Assembly: GCF_004102045.2 (NCBI RefSeq)
Contig: NZ_CP029684.2
Coordinates: 496,001 to 560,000, forward strand
Reading direction: 5' to 3'
DNA length: 64,000 bases
Source of the DNA: Oenococcus sicerae
GTDB lineage: Bacteria; Bacillota; Bacilli; Lactobacillales; Lactobacillaceae
Position 1 is the stretch's first letter, and each line of letters opens with the position of its first letter. The translations under genes were made by a program, and so were the position numbers. Below, in pieces: positions 38,248 to 47,864 of this stretch. Below the pieces are notes generated by a model that did no database searches, was not told the DNA's origin, and saw only the letters and a program-made list of their open reading frames with translations.

Positions 38248-39186
38248 TTAATTGCTTTTTTGACCCAGCTGATCGATCAATTCAAAGAAGCGATCATGAT
38301 CGACTTTCGTAACCAACGTGACCGGACGACCGCCATCAGTTTCAAAGGTTCGACCGGCCGATTGGCCACTAACAGAGACATCGCTAGTGACTTGTTTGCT
38401 CTGAACAACATCCGGAAATTCACTATAAAGGGTCGTTAGAACATCCCACATGAAATAAGTTGAATTTGTTTCAAAATGTTCCAAGGGTGGAACTAAAGCA
38501 TATCCTTGACCGATCAGATCCAGTGCTGGAAAACGGCGTTCCGAAGCCCAATGCTGGCGAATATCGCGAGTCAAAGGCACCTGCCGTGTGCTTTCCAAGC
38601 CAACCATGTGAATTTCAATCTCACTATCCCAAACCTTTTTGACTGCTTGAGGATCCCAGTAAGCATTCCACTCAGTGGTACCATCTTGCTCGGGCTCTGC
38701 CACGTTACCGCGATTGTCCATCGTGCCGCCCATCCAGTATAATTTTTCAATTTTTTTGGTAATCGTTGGTTCGATTTCAAGGGCACGGGCTAAATCACTC
38801 AAAGGACCCGTCATGACTAGTGTTGTTTTCTCAGATTCAGCCAACAATTTTTCGATCAGATCCAAATGGGCTGGCTTAGCTGCAGCCTGTGTTTTGATTT
38901 GACCGCTTTCATTCAATAGCGGAAAAGCATCAAAAGAAAAAGCATCCATGCGCCACTCTTTAGGAAAAGGATGTACGGCTCTAGAATCAGAGGCAGCTGG
39001 GGTAATTTTGCGGCCTTGGCCAAATCGATCAATGAGTTTGCGCGTGGCTGATAAGGCTGGTTCTAAATATGAATCAGCTCCCATGACACCAACACCCGTC
39101 AGATTGACGTCATCCATTTGCATTAACAACAGCAAAGAAACTAAATCATCAACACCGCCATCATGGCTGAAATAAACATTATGCAT
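38248..39186 (-). CDS. inosine-uridine nucleoside hydrolase family protein
   Basis: A 312-aa protein of the IUNH family, which cleaves the N-glycosidic bond of nucleosides. The N-terminus reads MHNVYFSHDGGVDDLVSLLLLM; in typical members this is DxDxGxDD, so the first Asp is replaced by Ser while the later calcium-binding Asp residues remain. VMTGPLSDLARAL and WMGGTMDNRGNVAEPEQDGTTEWNAYWDP fit the family's middle motifs. AGGAG precedes the ATG. The missing Asp could change activity or substrate. Confidence 0.85.
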   Translation of the reverse strand: MHNVYFSHDGGVDDLVSLLLLMQMDDVNLTGVGVMGADSYLEPALSATRKLIDRFGQGRKITPAASDSRAVHPFPKEWRMDAFSFDAFPLLNESGQIKTQAAAKPAHLDLIEKLLAESEKTTLVMTGPLSDLARALEIEPTITKKIEKLYWMGGTMDNRGNVAEPEQDGTTEWNAYWDPQAVKKVWDSEIEIHMVGLESTRQVPLTRDIRQHWASERRFPALDLIGQGYALVPPLEHFETNSTYFMWDVLTTLYSEFPDVVQSKQVTSDVSVSGQSAGRTFETDGGRPVTLVTKVDHDRFFELIDQLGQKSN

Positions 39187-39219
39187 TTTCTAATTCTCCT
39201 AGAACGTATTTTAAATGAC

Positions 39220-40602
39220 TCAGTCAGATCCGGTTTGAAAAACTGTGATCGATTCGACGTGCATCGTTTGTGGAAATTGGTCAATCGGTAAAACAGGTTT
39301 AGCAATGCGATAGCCTTCTGATTTGATCAAAACAGCATCTCTCGCTAAAGTAGCCGGATTGCAAGAAATGTAGATCAATTTGGCCGGTCTCATCATGCCA
39401 AGTGCCCGAATCAAGTCGATCGTTAAACCTTTTCGAGGTGGATCAACAAAGACCAGATCTGGTTTGATCCCTTGCTGTGCCCAAATGGCAAACTGTTTTG
39501 GCGCATCTTCAGCAATAAATTCGGCATTTTGAATGTGATTGGCTAGTAAATTCTTTTGAGCATCATCAACGGCCGATTTCACGACTTCAACACCAATGAC
39601 TTTTTTAACTTGATCAGCAATCGACAAGCCGATCGTCCCAATGCCCGAGTAAGCATCTATCGCAAGTTCGTTTCCTTTAAGTTCAGCCAATTGAGCCGCT
39701 TTCGTATATAAAATAGCTGTCGTTTGTGGGTTAACCTGATAAAAAGAATTGACTGCAATTTCGAAATCAAGACCCAATAATGTATCGTGAATCACGGGTT
39801 CACCAAACAGAATGCGATTATCCAGACCTAGCTGGACGTTTGTCTGCTTGGGATTATAATTCAAGATCAAGCTGGTTAAATCTGGTATTTTCGCAGTTAT
39901 TGCAGCAATGATCGACCGCTCTTGCGGCAGCTTTTTTTTCGTCGATATGATCGCGATCATCATTTGCCCTGTGTGATAGCCGCGCCGCACCAAAATGTAG
40001 CGCAACAAGCCTTGACGGGTGATCTCATCATAAGCCGTTATGTGAAAATCGTTTAAAACATCGCGAACAGTGCCAACAGCAGCGTCAATTTTCGGATCAT
40101 TAAGATAATAATCATTGATCGGTACCAGCTTATGCGAGCCGCGCCGATAAAAACCAGTCACTAGTTTGCCATTTTGAAATTTGACCGGAATAACGGTCTT
40201 ATTGCGATAATGAGTCGGATCGGCCATTCCTAATGTTGGTAAAATCTCAACGTCATCAATACCCGCTTTGTGAAACAACTGCTGAATCTGCTTTTGCTTA
40301 AAAACCAGCTGTGCTGGATAAGCCAAATTTACCAAGGGTGCAATGCCGCTCGCGATCATCTCGGGATGTTTAATTGTCACACGGTCAGCGGAGACTTTGA
40401 TCCTATCGATCACGCGACCAAAAGCGTAAGAATTCAAAACACGTGTGACAGATAACTTGATGACCTCGCCAGGCAGTGCATCAGCTACAAAAATCGGAAA
40501 ATCAGCTACTTTCACAACGCCGAGTCCTTCATAAGTTAGATCGACAACATCAGCAATTAATTCTTGATTTTTGACTAAATCGGAATAACTTTTTTTGTTC
40601 AC
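39220..40602 (-). CDS. rlmD: 23S rRNA (uracil-C5)-methyltransferase, RlmD/RlmCD type
   Basis: A 460-aa RumA-like m5U methyltransferase. A TRAM domain (residues about 10-65) precedes the SAM-binding domain with AIDAYSGIGTIGLSIA, VFVDPPRKGL and ISCNPATLARD holding the nucleophilic Cys. The region that carries the 4Fe-4S cysteines in E. coli RlmD reads MIASGIAPLVNLAYPAQLVF here, without Cys, so no iron-sulfur cluster is expected. The start is a GTG overlapping the dagK stop by four bases (GTGA). Confidence 0.9.
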   Translation of the reverse strand: MNKKSYSDLVKNQELIADVVDLTYEGLGVVKVADFPIFVADALPGEVIKLSVTRVLNSYAFGRVIDRIKVSADRVTIKHPEMIASGIAPLVNLAYPAQLVFKQKQIQQLFHKAGIDDVEILPTLGMADPTHYRNKTVIPVKFQNGKLVTGFYRRGSHKLVPINDYYLNDPKIDAAVGTVRDVLNDFHITAYDEITRQGLLRYILVRRGYHTGQMMIAIISTKKKLPQERSIIAAITAKIPDLTSLILNYNPKQTNVQLGLDNRILFGEPVIHDTLLGLDFEIAVNSFYQVNPQTTAILYTKAAQLAELKGNELAIDAYSGIGTIGLSIADQVKKVIGVEVVKSAVDDAQKNLLANHIQNAEFIAEDAPKQFAIWAQQGIKPDLVFVDPPRKGLTIDLIRALGMMRPAKLIYISCNPATLARDAVLIKSEGYRIAKPVLPIDQFPQTMHVESITVFQTGSD

Positions 40603-41636
40603 TTGTGTGTGCCTGAATTCTTTTTCATTTCTTTAGAAGCTGTTTTGAATTCTTCTTCAGCTCTTTTAATCATAACTTCGTTTGCTGTTTGTGCTTTTGT
40701 TCTAGAACCGGGTTTCATTTTGGAAGTCTCAGCGATAAATTCAATGTGCCCTTGCAGATTTTTAAAAGTCATTGGTGCAACACCGCCGAATTCACCATCC
40801 AGGTTAACTTTCATTTTGTCATTAGATAAGGGTTCCACTTTGACCTCGCTGGTTTTAATATAAGTCACTAGTTTATCTTTGATATGCGAACCATTATTAA
40901 GCGCTTTTGTGATCAAATTGAAAAGCTGCGCTATATTAGATTTTTCGACAATTAATAAAGAAAATTTGCCGTCATCTAATTTTGCATCAGGAACAATTTT
41001 TTCAAAACCACCGACTGAATTAGTCAAAGCCAGCAAGATCATACTGACGTCGCCTTCAAATTGACCGCCATCATAAGTGATGCGAACTGGTACAGATTGA
41101 ATACGCGTAATTAATTCGGCACCTTTCGTGATATAAGCTAAATAGCCGTAAAGTGTCTTTAACATCGATGGTACTTCATAAGTCAGTTCTGAAAGCGTTC
41201 CGAGCGCGCCGATATTCATAAAATAATTAAGCTGTGCATTCCCGGAAGTAATTTCACCAATGTCCATTTTGATCGTTTCATGCCGATTGATCGTCTTGGC
41301 CGATTCAACTAAATCATCCCGCGGAATTTTTAAAGCTCTCGCATAATCATTGGTTGTGCCAGACGGAATCACAGCCATGAGAGGGCGTGTTTCCAAACTA
41401 GAAATACCATTCACGACCTCATTGACAGTGCCGTCGCCACCAGCAGCCACGATCAAATTAAAACCATCTTCAGCAGCACGCCTTGCTTCATCACGCGCTG
41501 AAAAAGCCTTTGGCGTTGTCTCATAAATGGACGTTTCATAGCCGGCTTTTTCGTAAACTTTCATGATATCTAATAAATCGCGTTGGATCGCTTCACGACC
41601 AGAGGATGGGTTATAAATAATTCGAGCTCGTTTCAT
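40599..41636 (-). CDS. dagK: diacylglycerol kinase, DgkB-type
   Basis: A 345-aa lipid kinase that phosphorylates diacylglycerol released during lipoteichoic acid synthesis. RARIIYNPSSGRE and VAAGGDGTVNEVVNGI with the GGDGT motif, then AVIPSGTTNDYARAL, are diagnostic of the DAGK catalytic domain. The tail (from about residue 300) is Lys-rich. A TATAAT box lies 8 bases before the ATG with no clear ribosome site. It is co-transcribed with rlmD by overlap, a common pairing downstream of gatCAB in this group. Confidence 0.93.
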   Translation of the reverse strand: MKRARIIYNPSSGREAIQRDLLDIMKVYEKAGYETSIYETTPKAFSARDEARRAAEDGFNLIVAAGGDGTVNEVVNGISSLETRPLMAVIPSGTTNDYARALKIPRDDLVESAKTINRHETIKMDIGEITSGNAQLNYFMNIGALGTLSELTYEVPSMLKTLYGYLAYITKGAELITRIQSVPVRITYDGGQFEGDVSMILLALTNSVGGFEKIVPDAKLDDGKFSLLIVEKSNIAQLFNLITKALNNGSHIKDKLVTYIKTSEVKVEPLSNDKMKVNLDGEFGGVAPMTFKNLQGHIEFIAETSKMKPGSRTKAQTANEVMIKRAEEEFKTASKEMKKNSGTHK

Positions 41637-41691
41637 ATATTTTCATTATAGAGGAAACGCATTCCAGCAAGAGCAATTGATCATAATCTCA

Positions 41692-41719
41692 AAATAAAAA
41701 CCACTTTTAAAAGTGGATT
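41692..41719 (-). terminator. terminator after gatCAB
   Basis: CCACTTTTAAAAGTGG followed by TTTTTATTTT on the minus strand, just downstream of gatB. Confidence 0.8.
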
Positions 41720-41748
41720 AAAACACAACAACATTGCTGAGATGGGCG

Positions 41749-43182
41749 TTATCTCTTTTTTAATTCTGTCAGCAAGATCTGATTAACAACTTTTGGATTG
41801 GCATTACCATGAGTGGCCTTCATAACCTGTCCGGTCAAATAACCGATCGCACGGTCCTTGCCACCTTTAAAATCATCAATTGACTGCTGGTTATTATCCA
41901 AAACGTCATTGATCATCGGTGTTAATTTAGTTGGATCAGACAATTGCACCAAACCATGTGCTTCGACATAGGCTTTAGGTTCTTGGCCATCTGTGATAGC
42001 TGTGAAGACTTTTTTGGCTTGTTTAGTGGAAATCGTGCCATCATCAATTAGTTTGATCATGGCTGACAAGTTTTCCGGTGTTAACTTAGTATTTTGCAGA
42101 TCTAACTGAGTATCATTCAAATAGGCATTCACATCGCCGATCAAATAATTAGCTGCTCTCTTCGGATCAGCACCATTTGCAACAGTTTCATCGTAGAAAT
42201 TAGACATCTCCAGAGTCTGGATCAAGACCTCAGCATCCTTTTCGGGCAAACCGAAATCGCTGGTGTAGCGGTCCACGCGTTTCTCGGCTGCTTCAGGCAG
42301 ATGTAATTTGACTTCTTCGATCCAGTCATCAGAAACATGGATCGGCGGTAAATCTGGTTCTGGGAAATAGCGATAATCGTCAGCCCCTTCTTTGACACGC
42401 ATGAGAATCGTGGACTTAGTCGGTTCGTCAAAACGACGCGTCTCTTGACCGATCGTGTGTCCAGCCATTAATTCATCGCGCTGGCGCTGTTCTTCATAAG
42501 CCAAAGCAGTTCTGACATATTGGAAAGAATTAACGTTTTTGATTTCTACCTTTGTTCCAAAATGCGGCGCACCGATCGGGCGAACAGAAATGTTCACATC
42601 AACTCGCATTGAGCCTTCCTGCATTTTGACATCTGAAATGCCCGTAAATTGAATCAGTTGGCGTAATTTTTCTAAATAGAAATAAGCCTCGTCCGGACTG
42701 GCAATATTGGGTTGAGAAACAATTTCCACCAAAGGTGTTCCCTGACGATTTAAATCAACCAATGAGTAGCCTTTACCAGAATGTGAATTCTTGCCGGCAT
42801 CTTCTTCGACATGCAGCTCTTTAATACCGATCTGCTTGATCTGGTTATCGGATAATTTGATCTGAACATGGCCATCATGCCCGATCGGTGTCTGTTGTTG
42901 AGTCACTTGATAAGATTTCGGGTTATCAGGATAGACATAGTTCTTTCGGTCCCAGTGAACATTGCGCGTAATCTGCGCATTCAGGGCTAGTGCAGCCATC
43001 ATGCCAGATTCCAAAGCAGCTTTATTAGCGCTTGGCAAAACACCTGGATAGCCCCAGTCGATCACATTTGTATTTTCATTTGCTGGATCACCGAAATTAA
43101 CCGGCGAAGGTGAAAAAGCTTTGGATTTTGTTTTTAATTCAACGTGGACTTCAAGACCGATCGTGGTTTCAAAACTTGACAT
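41749..43182 (-). CDS. gatB: aspartyl/glutamyl-tRNA amidotransferase subunit B
   Basis: A 477-aa subunit that activates and amidates misacylated Glu-tRNA(Gln) and Asp-tRNA(Asn). ETTIGLEVHVELKTKSKAFSPSP at the N-terminus and DLNRQGTPLVEIVSQPN in the kinase cradle are signature segments; the GatB/YqeY tail ends RAIGYLTGQVMKATHGNANPKVVNQIL. The ATG overlaps the gatA stop. It completes the gatCAB operon. Confidence 0.97.
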   Translation of the reverse strand: MSSFETTIGLEVHVELKTKSKAFSPSPVNFGDPANENTNVIDWGYPGVLPSANKAALESGMMAALALNAQITRNVHWDRKNYVYPDNPKSYQVTQQQTPIGHDGHVQIKLSDNQIKQIGIKELHVEEDAGKNSHSGKGYSLVDLNRQGTPLVEIVSQPNIASPDEAYFYLEKLRQLIQFTGISDVKMQEGSMRVDVNISVRPIGAPHFGTKVEIKNVNSFQYVRTALAYEEQRQRDELMAGHTIGQETRRFDEPTKSTILMRVKEGADDYRYFPEPDLPPIHVSDDWIEEVKLHLPEAAEKRVDRYTSDFGLPEKDAEVLIQTLEMSNFYDETVANGADPKRAANYLIGDVNAYLNDTQLDLQNTKLTPENLSAMIKLIDDGTISTKQAKKVFTAITDGQEPKAYVEAHGLVQLSDPTKLTPMINDVLDNNQQSIDDFKGGKDRAIGYLTGQVMKATHGNANPKVVNQILLTELKKR

Positions 43183-44645
43183 TAGAAATTCACCTCCGGA
43201 TGTTTCGTAAACAACTGGCTTGCTTGCTCAAAAGCATAAGCTGTTTGATAAATTGTACTTTCATCAAAGGGTTTGCCGATGATCTGCAAACCAACGGGCA
43301 AGCCGTCCGAGAAGCCTGCATTCAAAGACATGCCTGGCAGTCCAGCCAAATTAACCGGGATCGTCAACAAATCATTCATGTACATTTTGACTGGATCGTC
43401 ATTTTCTGAGCCAAGATCAAAAGCTGTCGAAGTCGTTGTCGGGCCTAAAATAACATCATGATCCTTAAAAACCTTGGCAAAATCTTGGATGATCAAAGTC
43501 CGTACTTGCGCGCCTTTTTTAAAGTAAGCATCGTAAAAACCAGCCGATAAAGCAAAAGTACCTAACATGATACGACGCTTGACCTCAGCACCAAAACCCT
43601 CGGAACGCGTCTGCACATAGAGATCTTCTAGTGTTTCGCCTTCTTTTCTGGCCGAAAAACCATATCTGATACCATCAAAACGCTGCAGATTAGATGAAGC
43701 TTCCGATGAAGCCAAAATATAATAAGCTGCAATTCCGTACTTGGAATGTGGCAAGGACACTTCATCAACTTCAGCGCCTAGCGATTCAAATTTAGCAATC
43801 ACTTGTTTGATAACTTTTTTGACACCTTCATCAATGCCAGCAGCAAAGTACTCTTTGGGCACACCGATACGCAAGCCCTTCACACCTGCTTCAATACCCT
43901 TAGTAAAGTCAGGAACTGCTTGATCTTCGCTAGTCGTATCGCGCTGATCCTTGCCAGCAATTGCGGAGAGGACACGTGCATTATCTTTAACAGTGCGTGT
44001 AAAAGGACCAATTTGATCCAAGCTCGATCCAAAGGCAATCAAACCCCAACGAGAAACACGGCCATAAGTTGGTTTCAGACCCACAATGCCATTAAAAGCA
44101 GCTGGTTGTCGGATCGATCCGCCAGTGTCCGAGCCTAAAGCTACGGGTACGATCCCAGAAGCTACAGCTGAAGCCGATCCACCTGATGAACCGCCGGGTA
44201 CTTTCGTGTGGTCCCAAGCATTTGCTGTTTTGCCAAAATACGAAGTCTCTGTCGAACCGCCCATGGCAAACTCATCCATGTTCGTCTTGCCGATCGTGAT
44301 GGCACCCAGACTAGTCAATTTTTCGATCACAGCGGCGTCATAAACAGGCACAAAATTATCCAAAATATGTGAAGCCGCCGTGGTTCGAAGACCCTTAGTT
44401 ACGAGATTGTCTTTGATCGCGAAAGGAATGCCTGACAGAATATTCTGAAAATCGATACCCTTTGCGTCAAGTTCAGCAGCGTGTTTTAACGCATTTTCTT
44501 CATTCAGCGTGATATAGGCATTAATTTCACTTTGGGAATTCTTAGCTTTTTTTAAAGCTGCCTTAGTTAGATCAACGGCCGAAATCTCTTTATTGATCAG
44601 CTTATCGTGCAGGCTGGTTAAATTTTCATTAAAAAAATCAGTCAT
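43182..44645 (-). CDS. gatA: aspartyl/glutamyl-tRNA amidotransferase subunit A
   Basis: A 487-aa amidase that releases ammonia from glutamine for GatB. The Ser-cisSer-Lys triad is visible: Lys in IPFAIKDNL and the Ser residues in [15 protein letters not shown], followed by [12 protein letters not shown]. The ATG at 44643-44645 has GAGGAG upstream and sits one base after the gatC stop; the longer frame to 44708 overlaps gatC and is rejected. Confidence 0.97.
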   Translation of the reverse strand: MTDFFNENLTSLHDKLINKEISAVDLTKAALKKAKNSQSEINAYITLNEENALKHAAELDAKGIDFQNILSGIPFAIKDNLVTKGLRTTAASHILDNFVPVYDAAVIEKLTSLGAITIGKTNMDEFAMGGSTETSYFGKTANAWDHTKVPGGSSGGSASAVASGIVPVALGSDTGGSIRQPAAFNGIVGLKPTYGRVSRWGLIAFGSSLDQIGPFTRTVKDNARVLSAIAGKDQRDTTSEDQAVPDFTKGIEAGVKGLRIGVPKEYFAAGIDEGVKKVIKQVIAKFESLGAEVDEVSLPHSKYGIAAYYILASSEASSNLQRFDGIRYGFSARKEGETLEDLYVQTRSEGFGAEVKRRIMLGTFALSAGFYDAYFKKGAQVRTLIIQDFAKVFKDHDVILGPTTTSTAFDLGSENDDPVKMYMNDLLTIPVNLAGLPGMSLNAGFSDGLPVGLQIIGKPFDESTIYQTAYAFEQASQLFTKHPEVNF

Positions 44646-44646
44646 C

Positions 44647-44949
44647 TCAGCTCTCCTCATCGATAATCGCCGGCACTTTGATTTGACCATCTTGTGTCTC
44701 AGGTGCATTTGCTAGTAAAGCCGCCTTTTGACCAGATTTGACCGCAATATCGTCTCTTAGAACATTGATATTATTAGAAACAGTATAAGTTGGTTCAACG
44801 CCATCGGTATCAACCTCATTTAATGTTTCAACTAAATCCAAGATATTAGCTAATTGACCAGTTAAAAGATCTAATTGCTGATCGTTAAAATGTAATTTCG
44901 CAAGCTGCGCAACATGAGCTGCATCTTCTCGTGGTAACGATTTTGACAT
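44647..44949 (-). CDS. gatC: aspartyl/glutamyl-tRNA amidotransferase subunit C
   Basis: A 100-aa linker subunit that holds GatA and GatB together. [10 protein letters not shown] near residue 12 and [15 protein letters not shown] are family hallmarks. AGGAGG precedes the ATG. First gene of gatCAB. Confidence 0.95.
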   Translation of the reverse strand: MSKSLPREDAAHVAQLAKLHFNDQQLDLLTGQLANILDLVETLNEVDTDGVEPTYTVSNNINVLRDDIAVKSGQKAALLANAPETQDGQIKVPAIIDEES

Positions 44950-44990
44950 AGTGCCTCCTTGCTAAAATTCTAACAGTTTGTCAGCTCGAC

Positions 44991-45020
44991 AAAAAGAAAA
45001 AGCGGAATCAAATTCCGCTT
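44991..45020 (-). terminator. terminator after Ntdp gene
   Basis: AAGCGGAAT and ATTCCGCTT with a TTG loop, then a T-rich tail on the minus strand. Confidence 0.85.
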
Positions 45021-45028
45021 ACGACTTA

Positions 45029-45583
45029 TCACATTTTATGTTTTACAAGACTTTTATAGCGAGAGTACCAGAGATCGACATAATCCTGGGAAAATGGACC
45101 GGCATGATCATTGATCATTTTGATCAAAATCTTTGTGTGTGCCTGCAATATTTCGTCAATTTCTGGCGGGTAATGCCAAAGCTGGCTATGGTCAACATAT
45201 TCATCAGCATCCAAAAGGTGTTTTGTACCATTCGTCAAAACCTTGATGTCCAAATCATAATCAATATACTTTAGCGCCTCTTTGTCCATGACATATGGAC
45301 TAGCAAGATTGCAATAGTAACTAACGCCATCTCCACGAATCATGGCAATAATATTAAACCAATATTTTTTATGAAAATATAATAATGCCGGTTCATGGGT
45401 CACCCAACGCCGACCATCATCTTCAGTCACGAGCGTGTGGTCATTTAAACCAATGATCGAATTCTCACTAGTCTTTAGAACCATTGTATCGCGCCAAGTC
45501 CGGTGTAAATGGCCGTCGTGCTTGTAACTTTTGATCGTGATAAAGTCGCCTTCTCGCGGATTGCGAGCTGCGTCTTTAGCCAT
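45029..45583 (-). CDS. nucleoside tri-/diphosphate phosphatase (DUF402, Ntdp)
   Basis: A 184-aa DUF402-domain protein. [20 protein letters not shown] at the N-terminus, then [16 protein letters not shown] and YCNLASPYV with [12 protein letters not shown] match the Ntdp phosphatases of Firmicutes, which hydrolyse nucleoside di- and triphosphates. AGGTAGGATT precedes the ATG. It is monocistronic. Confidence 0.88.
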   Translation of the reverse strand: MAKDAARNPREGDFITIKSYKHDGHLHRTWRDTMVLKTSENSIIGLNDHTLVTEDDGRRWVTHEPALLYFHKKYWFNIIAMIRGDGVSYYCNLASPYVMDKEALKYIDYDLDIKVLTNGTKHLLDADEYVDHSQLWHYPPEIDEILQAHTKILIKMINDHAGPFSQDYVDLWYSRYKSLVKHKM

Positions 45584-45627
45584 AATCCTACCTCAAGACA
45601 TTTCGTCTTCGTTTAAAGTTTAGCACA

Positions 45628-45648
45628 GAAAAAGATCCGTCTTTTAGG
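45628..45648 (-). terminator. possible weak terminator after Nudix gene
   Basis: AAAAGA and TCTTTT pair around a CGGA loop on the minus strand with a short T tail; the stem is short and A/T-rich. Confidence 0.4.
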
Positions 45649-45658
45649 CTTAAGTTTT

Positions 45659-46210
45659 TTAAATAATTTCCGGATGCAGTTTCATCCACTGGTAACTAAT
45701 AATTGCCGGCGCCGTTGTAATACTTTTAGCTTCGATCTTGGCTTGGAGTTCTGAGAAAGTTACAAAAATTGTTTTCACAAACTCACTAGGATCAAAATCT
45801 TTGTCGACCTTACCGACTAAATCAGATAAAAGCATCAAGTGAGTTGCTTCATTTGTAAAACCCTCACTAGTCGTAATCACAAAGATTTCTTTAGCCTTGC
45901 GATAATCTAATCCCAATTCCTCGCGAGCTTCTCGAAGAGCAGCGATTTTCGGGTCTTCGCCATCATTGATCAAGCCAGCTGGAAAACTCGTCCGTTCTTC
46001 ATTAAGACCCGCTCGATATTCTGTGCCTAATGCGAATTTTGTTTGACCATCAATTTGTACAGGCGCAATAAAAGCAACAGCGTTGCCGTGCAAAACAACT
46101 TGCCGTTTAACCGTCAAGCCGTCCGGTGTTTTGATTTTTCGACTGACAACATCAAAAATATCGCCGTGAAAATTTTTCTCTTCTTTAACAATTTCGCCTT
46201 TTTCACCCAT
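45659..46210 (-). CDS. Nudix hydrolase, ADP-ribose pyrophosphatase-like
   Basis: A 183-aa Nudix protein that probably cleaves ADP-ribose or a related nucleoside diphosphate sugar. The Nudix box GLINDGEDPKIAALREAREELG is a full match to Gx5Ex7REUXEEXGU, and VKRQVVLHGNAVAFIAPV precedes it as in NudF-type enzymes. The ATG at 46208-46210 has GGAG upstream and overlaps recX by 8 bp; a TTG further up is less likely. Confidence 0.88.
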   Translation of the reverse strand: MGEKGEIVKEEKNFHGDIFDVVSRKIKTPDGLTVKRQVVLHGNAVAFIAPVQIDGQTKFALGTEYRAGLNEERTSFPAGLINDGEDPKIAALREAREELGLDYRKAKEIFVITTSEGFTNEATHLMLLSDLVGKVDKDFDPSEFVKTIFVTFSELQAKIEAKSITTAPAIISYQWMKLHPEII

Positions 46211-46997
46211 GATCTTTTTCTCCAATGACTCGATCGATCAGTTCTGCTGGAAAGCCTTTGCCGTATAAATAAGCACGCACTTTATAAGTTCTTTGTCGGC
46301 CGTATTTTTCATAACGCAACCAAATTTTGTCGGTCACAGCACGTACATTGGCTAGCTGCTGGTCCTCATCAACTTGAAAATCAAGTCGCTCAACTACCTG
46401 TTTGATCAAATCGCTATGATAGCCTTTAGCAAATAAAGCCTGATTAATTTTCTGTTTTTGCTGAATAATTGAATTTTTCGCATAATGTTTCTGAAATTTT
46501 TCAGCTAAATTAAAAGCATTTTCAATCTGGTCATCAACCGGATAATCTTTCAGTGCTGCATCAATATCATTTTGGAAAACGCCGACCGCTCGCAATTTTC
46601 TATCGATGACAGCTGGTCCTAGCGACGATAAATTAGCTTGTGTACGGACAAAATTCTCAGCATAAACACGATCGTCTAAATACTTTTCTGCCTTTAAGTG
46701 TGCAATCGCTGATTGAATAGCACTGGGACTGAAATCCAGACCACGTAATTTTTGCAAAACTTCTTTCTCTGTTCTTAAATGATGAGATAAAAAAGTCAAA
46801 GCTTTGGAAATAGCTTGGGCACTTTCTTCGTATTTTTTGATCTCGATAATGTCTTTTTCATTCAGCTGACGATTTTTCATCAGACCAAATTTAATTAGCG
46901 TCATTTCCGAAACACCAAAAGCAAATTTTCCGTCAAGTTCTAAATTATAACGGCCCTTGGTTTTTTGTGTTGAAATTTTGCTGATCGTCTGCGTCAT
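46203..46997 (-). CDS. recX: RecA regulator RecX
   Basis: A 264-aa three-helix-repeat protein that binds RecA filaments and limits recombination and SOS. KFAFGVSEMTLIKFGL, SHHLRTEKEVLQKLRGLDFSPSAIQSAIAHLKAEKYLDDRVYAENFVR and the third-repeat segment IWLRYEKYGRQRTYKVRAYLYGKGFP fit the RecX family. The Nudix gene overlaps its 3' end. Confidence 0.93.
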   Translation of the reverse strand: MTQTISKISTQKTKGRYNLELDGKFAFGVSEMTLIKFGLMKNRQLNEKDIIEIKKYEESAQAISKALTFLSHHLRTEKEVLQKLRGLDFSPSAIQSAIAHLKAEKYLDDRVYAENFVRTQANLSSLGPAVIDRKLRAVGVFQNDIDAALKDYPVDDQIENAFNLAEKFQKHYAKNSIIQQKQKINQALFAKGYHSDLIKQVVERLDFQVDEDQQLANVRAVTDKIWLRYEKYGRQRTYKVRAYLYGKGFPAELIDRVIGEKDHG

Positions 46998-47023
46998 CTA
47001 CGTCCAATACTACGATTTCAAAT

Positions 47024-47836
47024 TTAAATTTCGAAGTTGTTCCAATTTTTGATCAGATATTTATCATCAATTTCTGGATCCTGAGAAGTTAAAATCTTCG
47101 GACCATCATGCGTGATAACCAAGGTATGTTCAAACTGTGCCGACCAGCCGCCATCTTTAGTTGATACGGTCCAGCCGTCGCCAGCGTAATCAGTCTTGAC
47201 TTCCCAAGTTCCCGTGTTGACCATTGGCTCGATCGTAATCGTCATGCCCGGCCGCAAGCGCAGGCCGTGACCTGCAACGCCGAAATGAGGTACTTGCGGA
47301 TCTTCATGCATTGTCGGTCCAATGCCATGGCCAATGTATTCACGAACGTTTCCAAAATGATTTTCATCAGTCACATAATGATCAATTGCTGCACCGATAT
47401 CACCGATCCGGTTGCCAACAACCGCTTGGTCAATACCAATATAAAGCGCCTGATGAGCGACTTGATACAAGCGTTCGATCTCAGGACTGACAGTACCGAC
47501 GCGATAAGTCCAAGCGGAGTCTGCCAAACCATGATCTTTTTCAACAACAGTATCTACTTTCACAAGGTCGCCGTTTTCCAAAATTAATCCCTTGCGCGGA
47601 AAAGCATGTGCGACTTCATCATTCACCGAAACAGTCACAGCATATTTAAAACCCTCAAAACCAATTTGGCTCGCAATTGCACCATGGCCTTCAATGTAAG
47701 CCCGCGATTTTTCTTCAATAATCCAAGTGTCCAACCCTGGCTTGATCAAATTTCTTAACATGAGGTGCATGCCGGCAAGCACATCGCCAGCTGTGTTCAT
47801 TTCTTTTATTTCATTGACACTTTTTAATGTAATCAT
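47024..47836 (-). CDS. map: methionine aminopeptidase, type I
   Basis: A 270-aa metallo-aminopeptidase that removes the initiator Met. The metal ligands lie in DLVKVDTVVEKDHGLADSAW (two Asp; the usual third position reads TVVEKDHGLAD), GHGIGPTMHEDPQVPHFG (His), MTITIEPMV (Glu) and FEHTLVIT (Glu). The ATG at 47834-47836 gives the family N-terminus MITLKSVNEIKEM; TATAAT lies 7 bases upstream and AAGGT directly abuts the ATG, so a leaderless transcript is possible. The preceding GT2 gene ends within the longer open frame. Confidence 0.93.
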   Translation of the reverse strand: MITLKSVNEIKEMNTAGDVLAGMHLMLRNLIKPGLDTWIIEEKSRAYIEGHGAIASQIGFEGFKYAVTVSVNDEVAHAFPRKGLILENGDLVKVDTVVEKDHGLADSAWTYRVGTVSPEIERLYQVAHQALYIGIDQAVVGNRIGDIGAAIDHYVTDENHFGNVREYIGHGIGPTMHEDPQVPHFGVAGHGLRLRPGMTITIEPMVNTGTWEVKTDYAGDGWTVSTKDGGWSAQFEHTLVITHDGPKILTSQDPEIDDKYLIKNWNNFEI

Positions 47837-47864
47837 ACCTTCGATTATATGCCTTCTATTTCGC

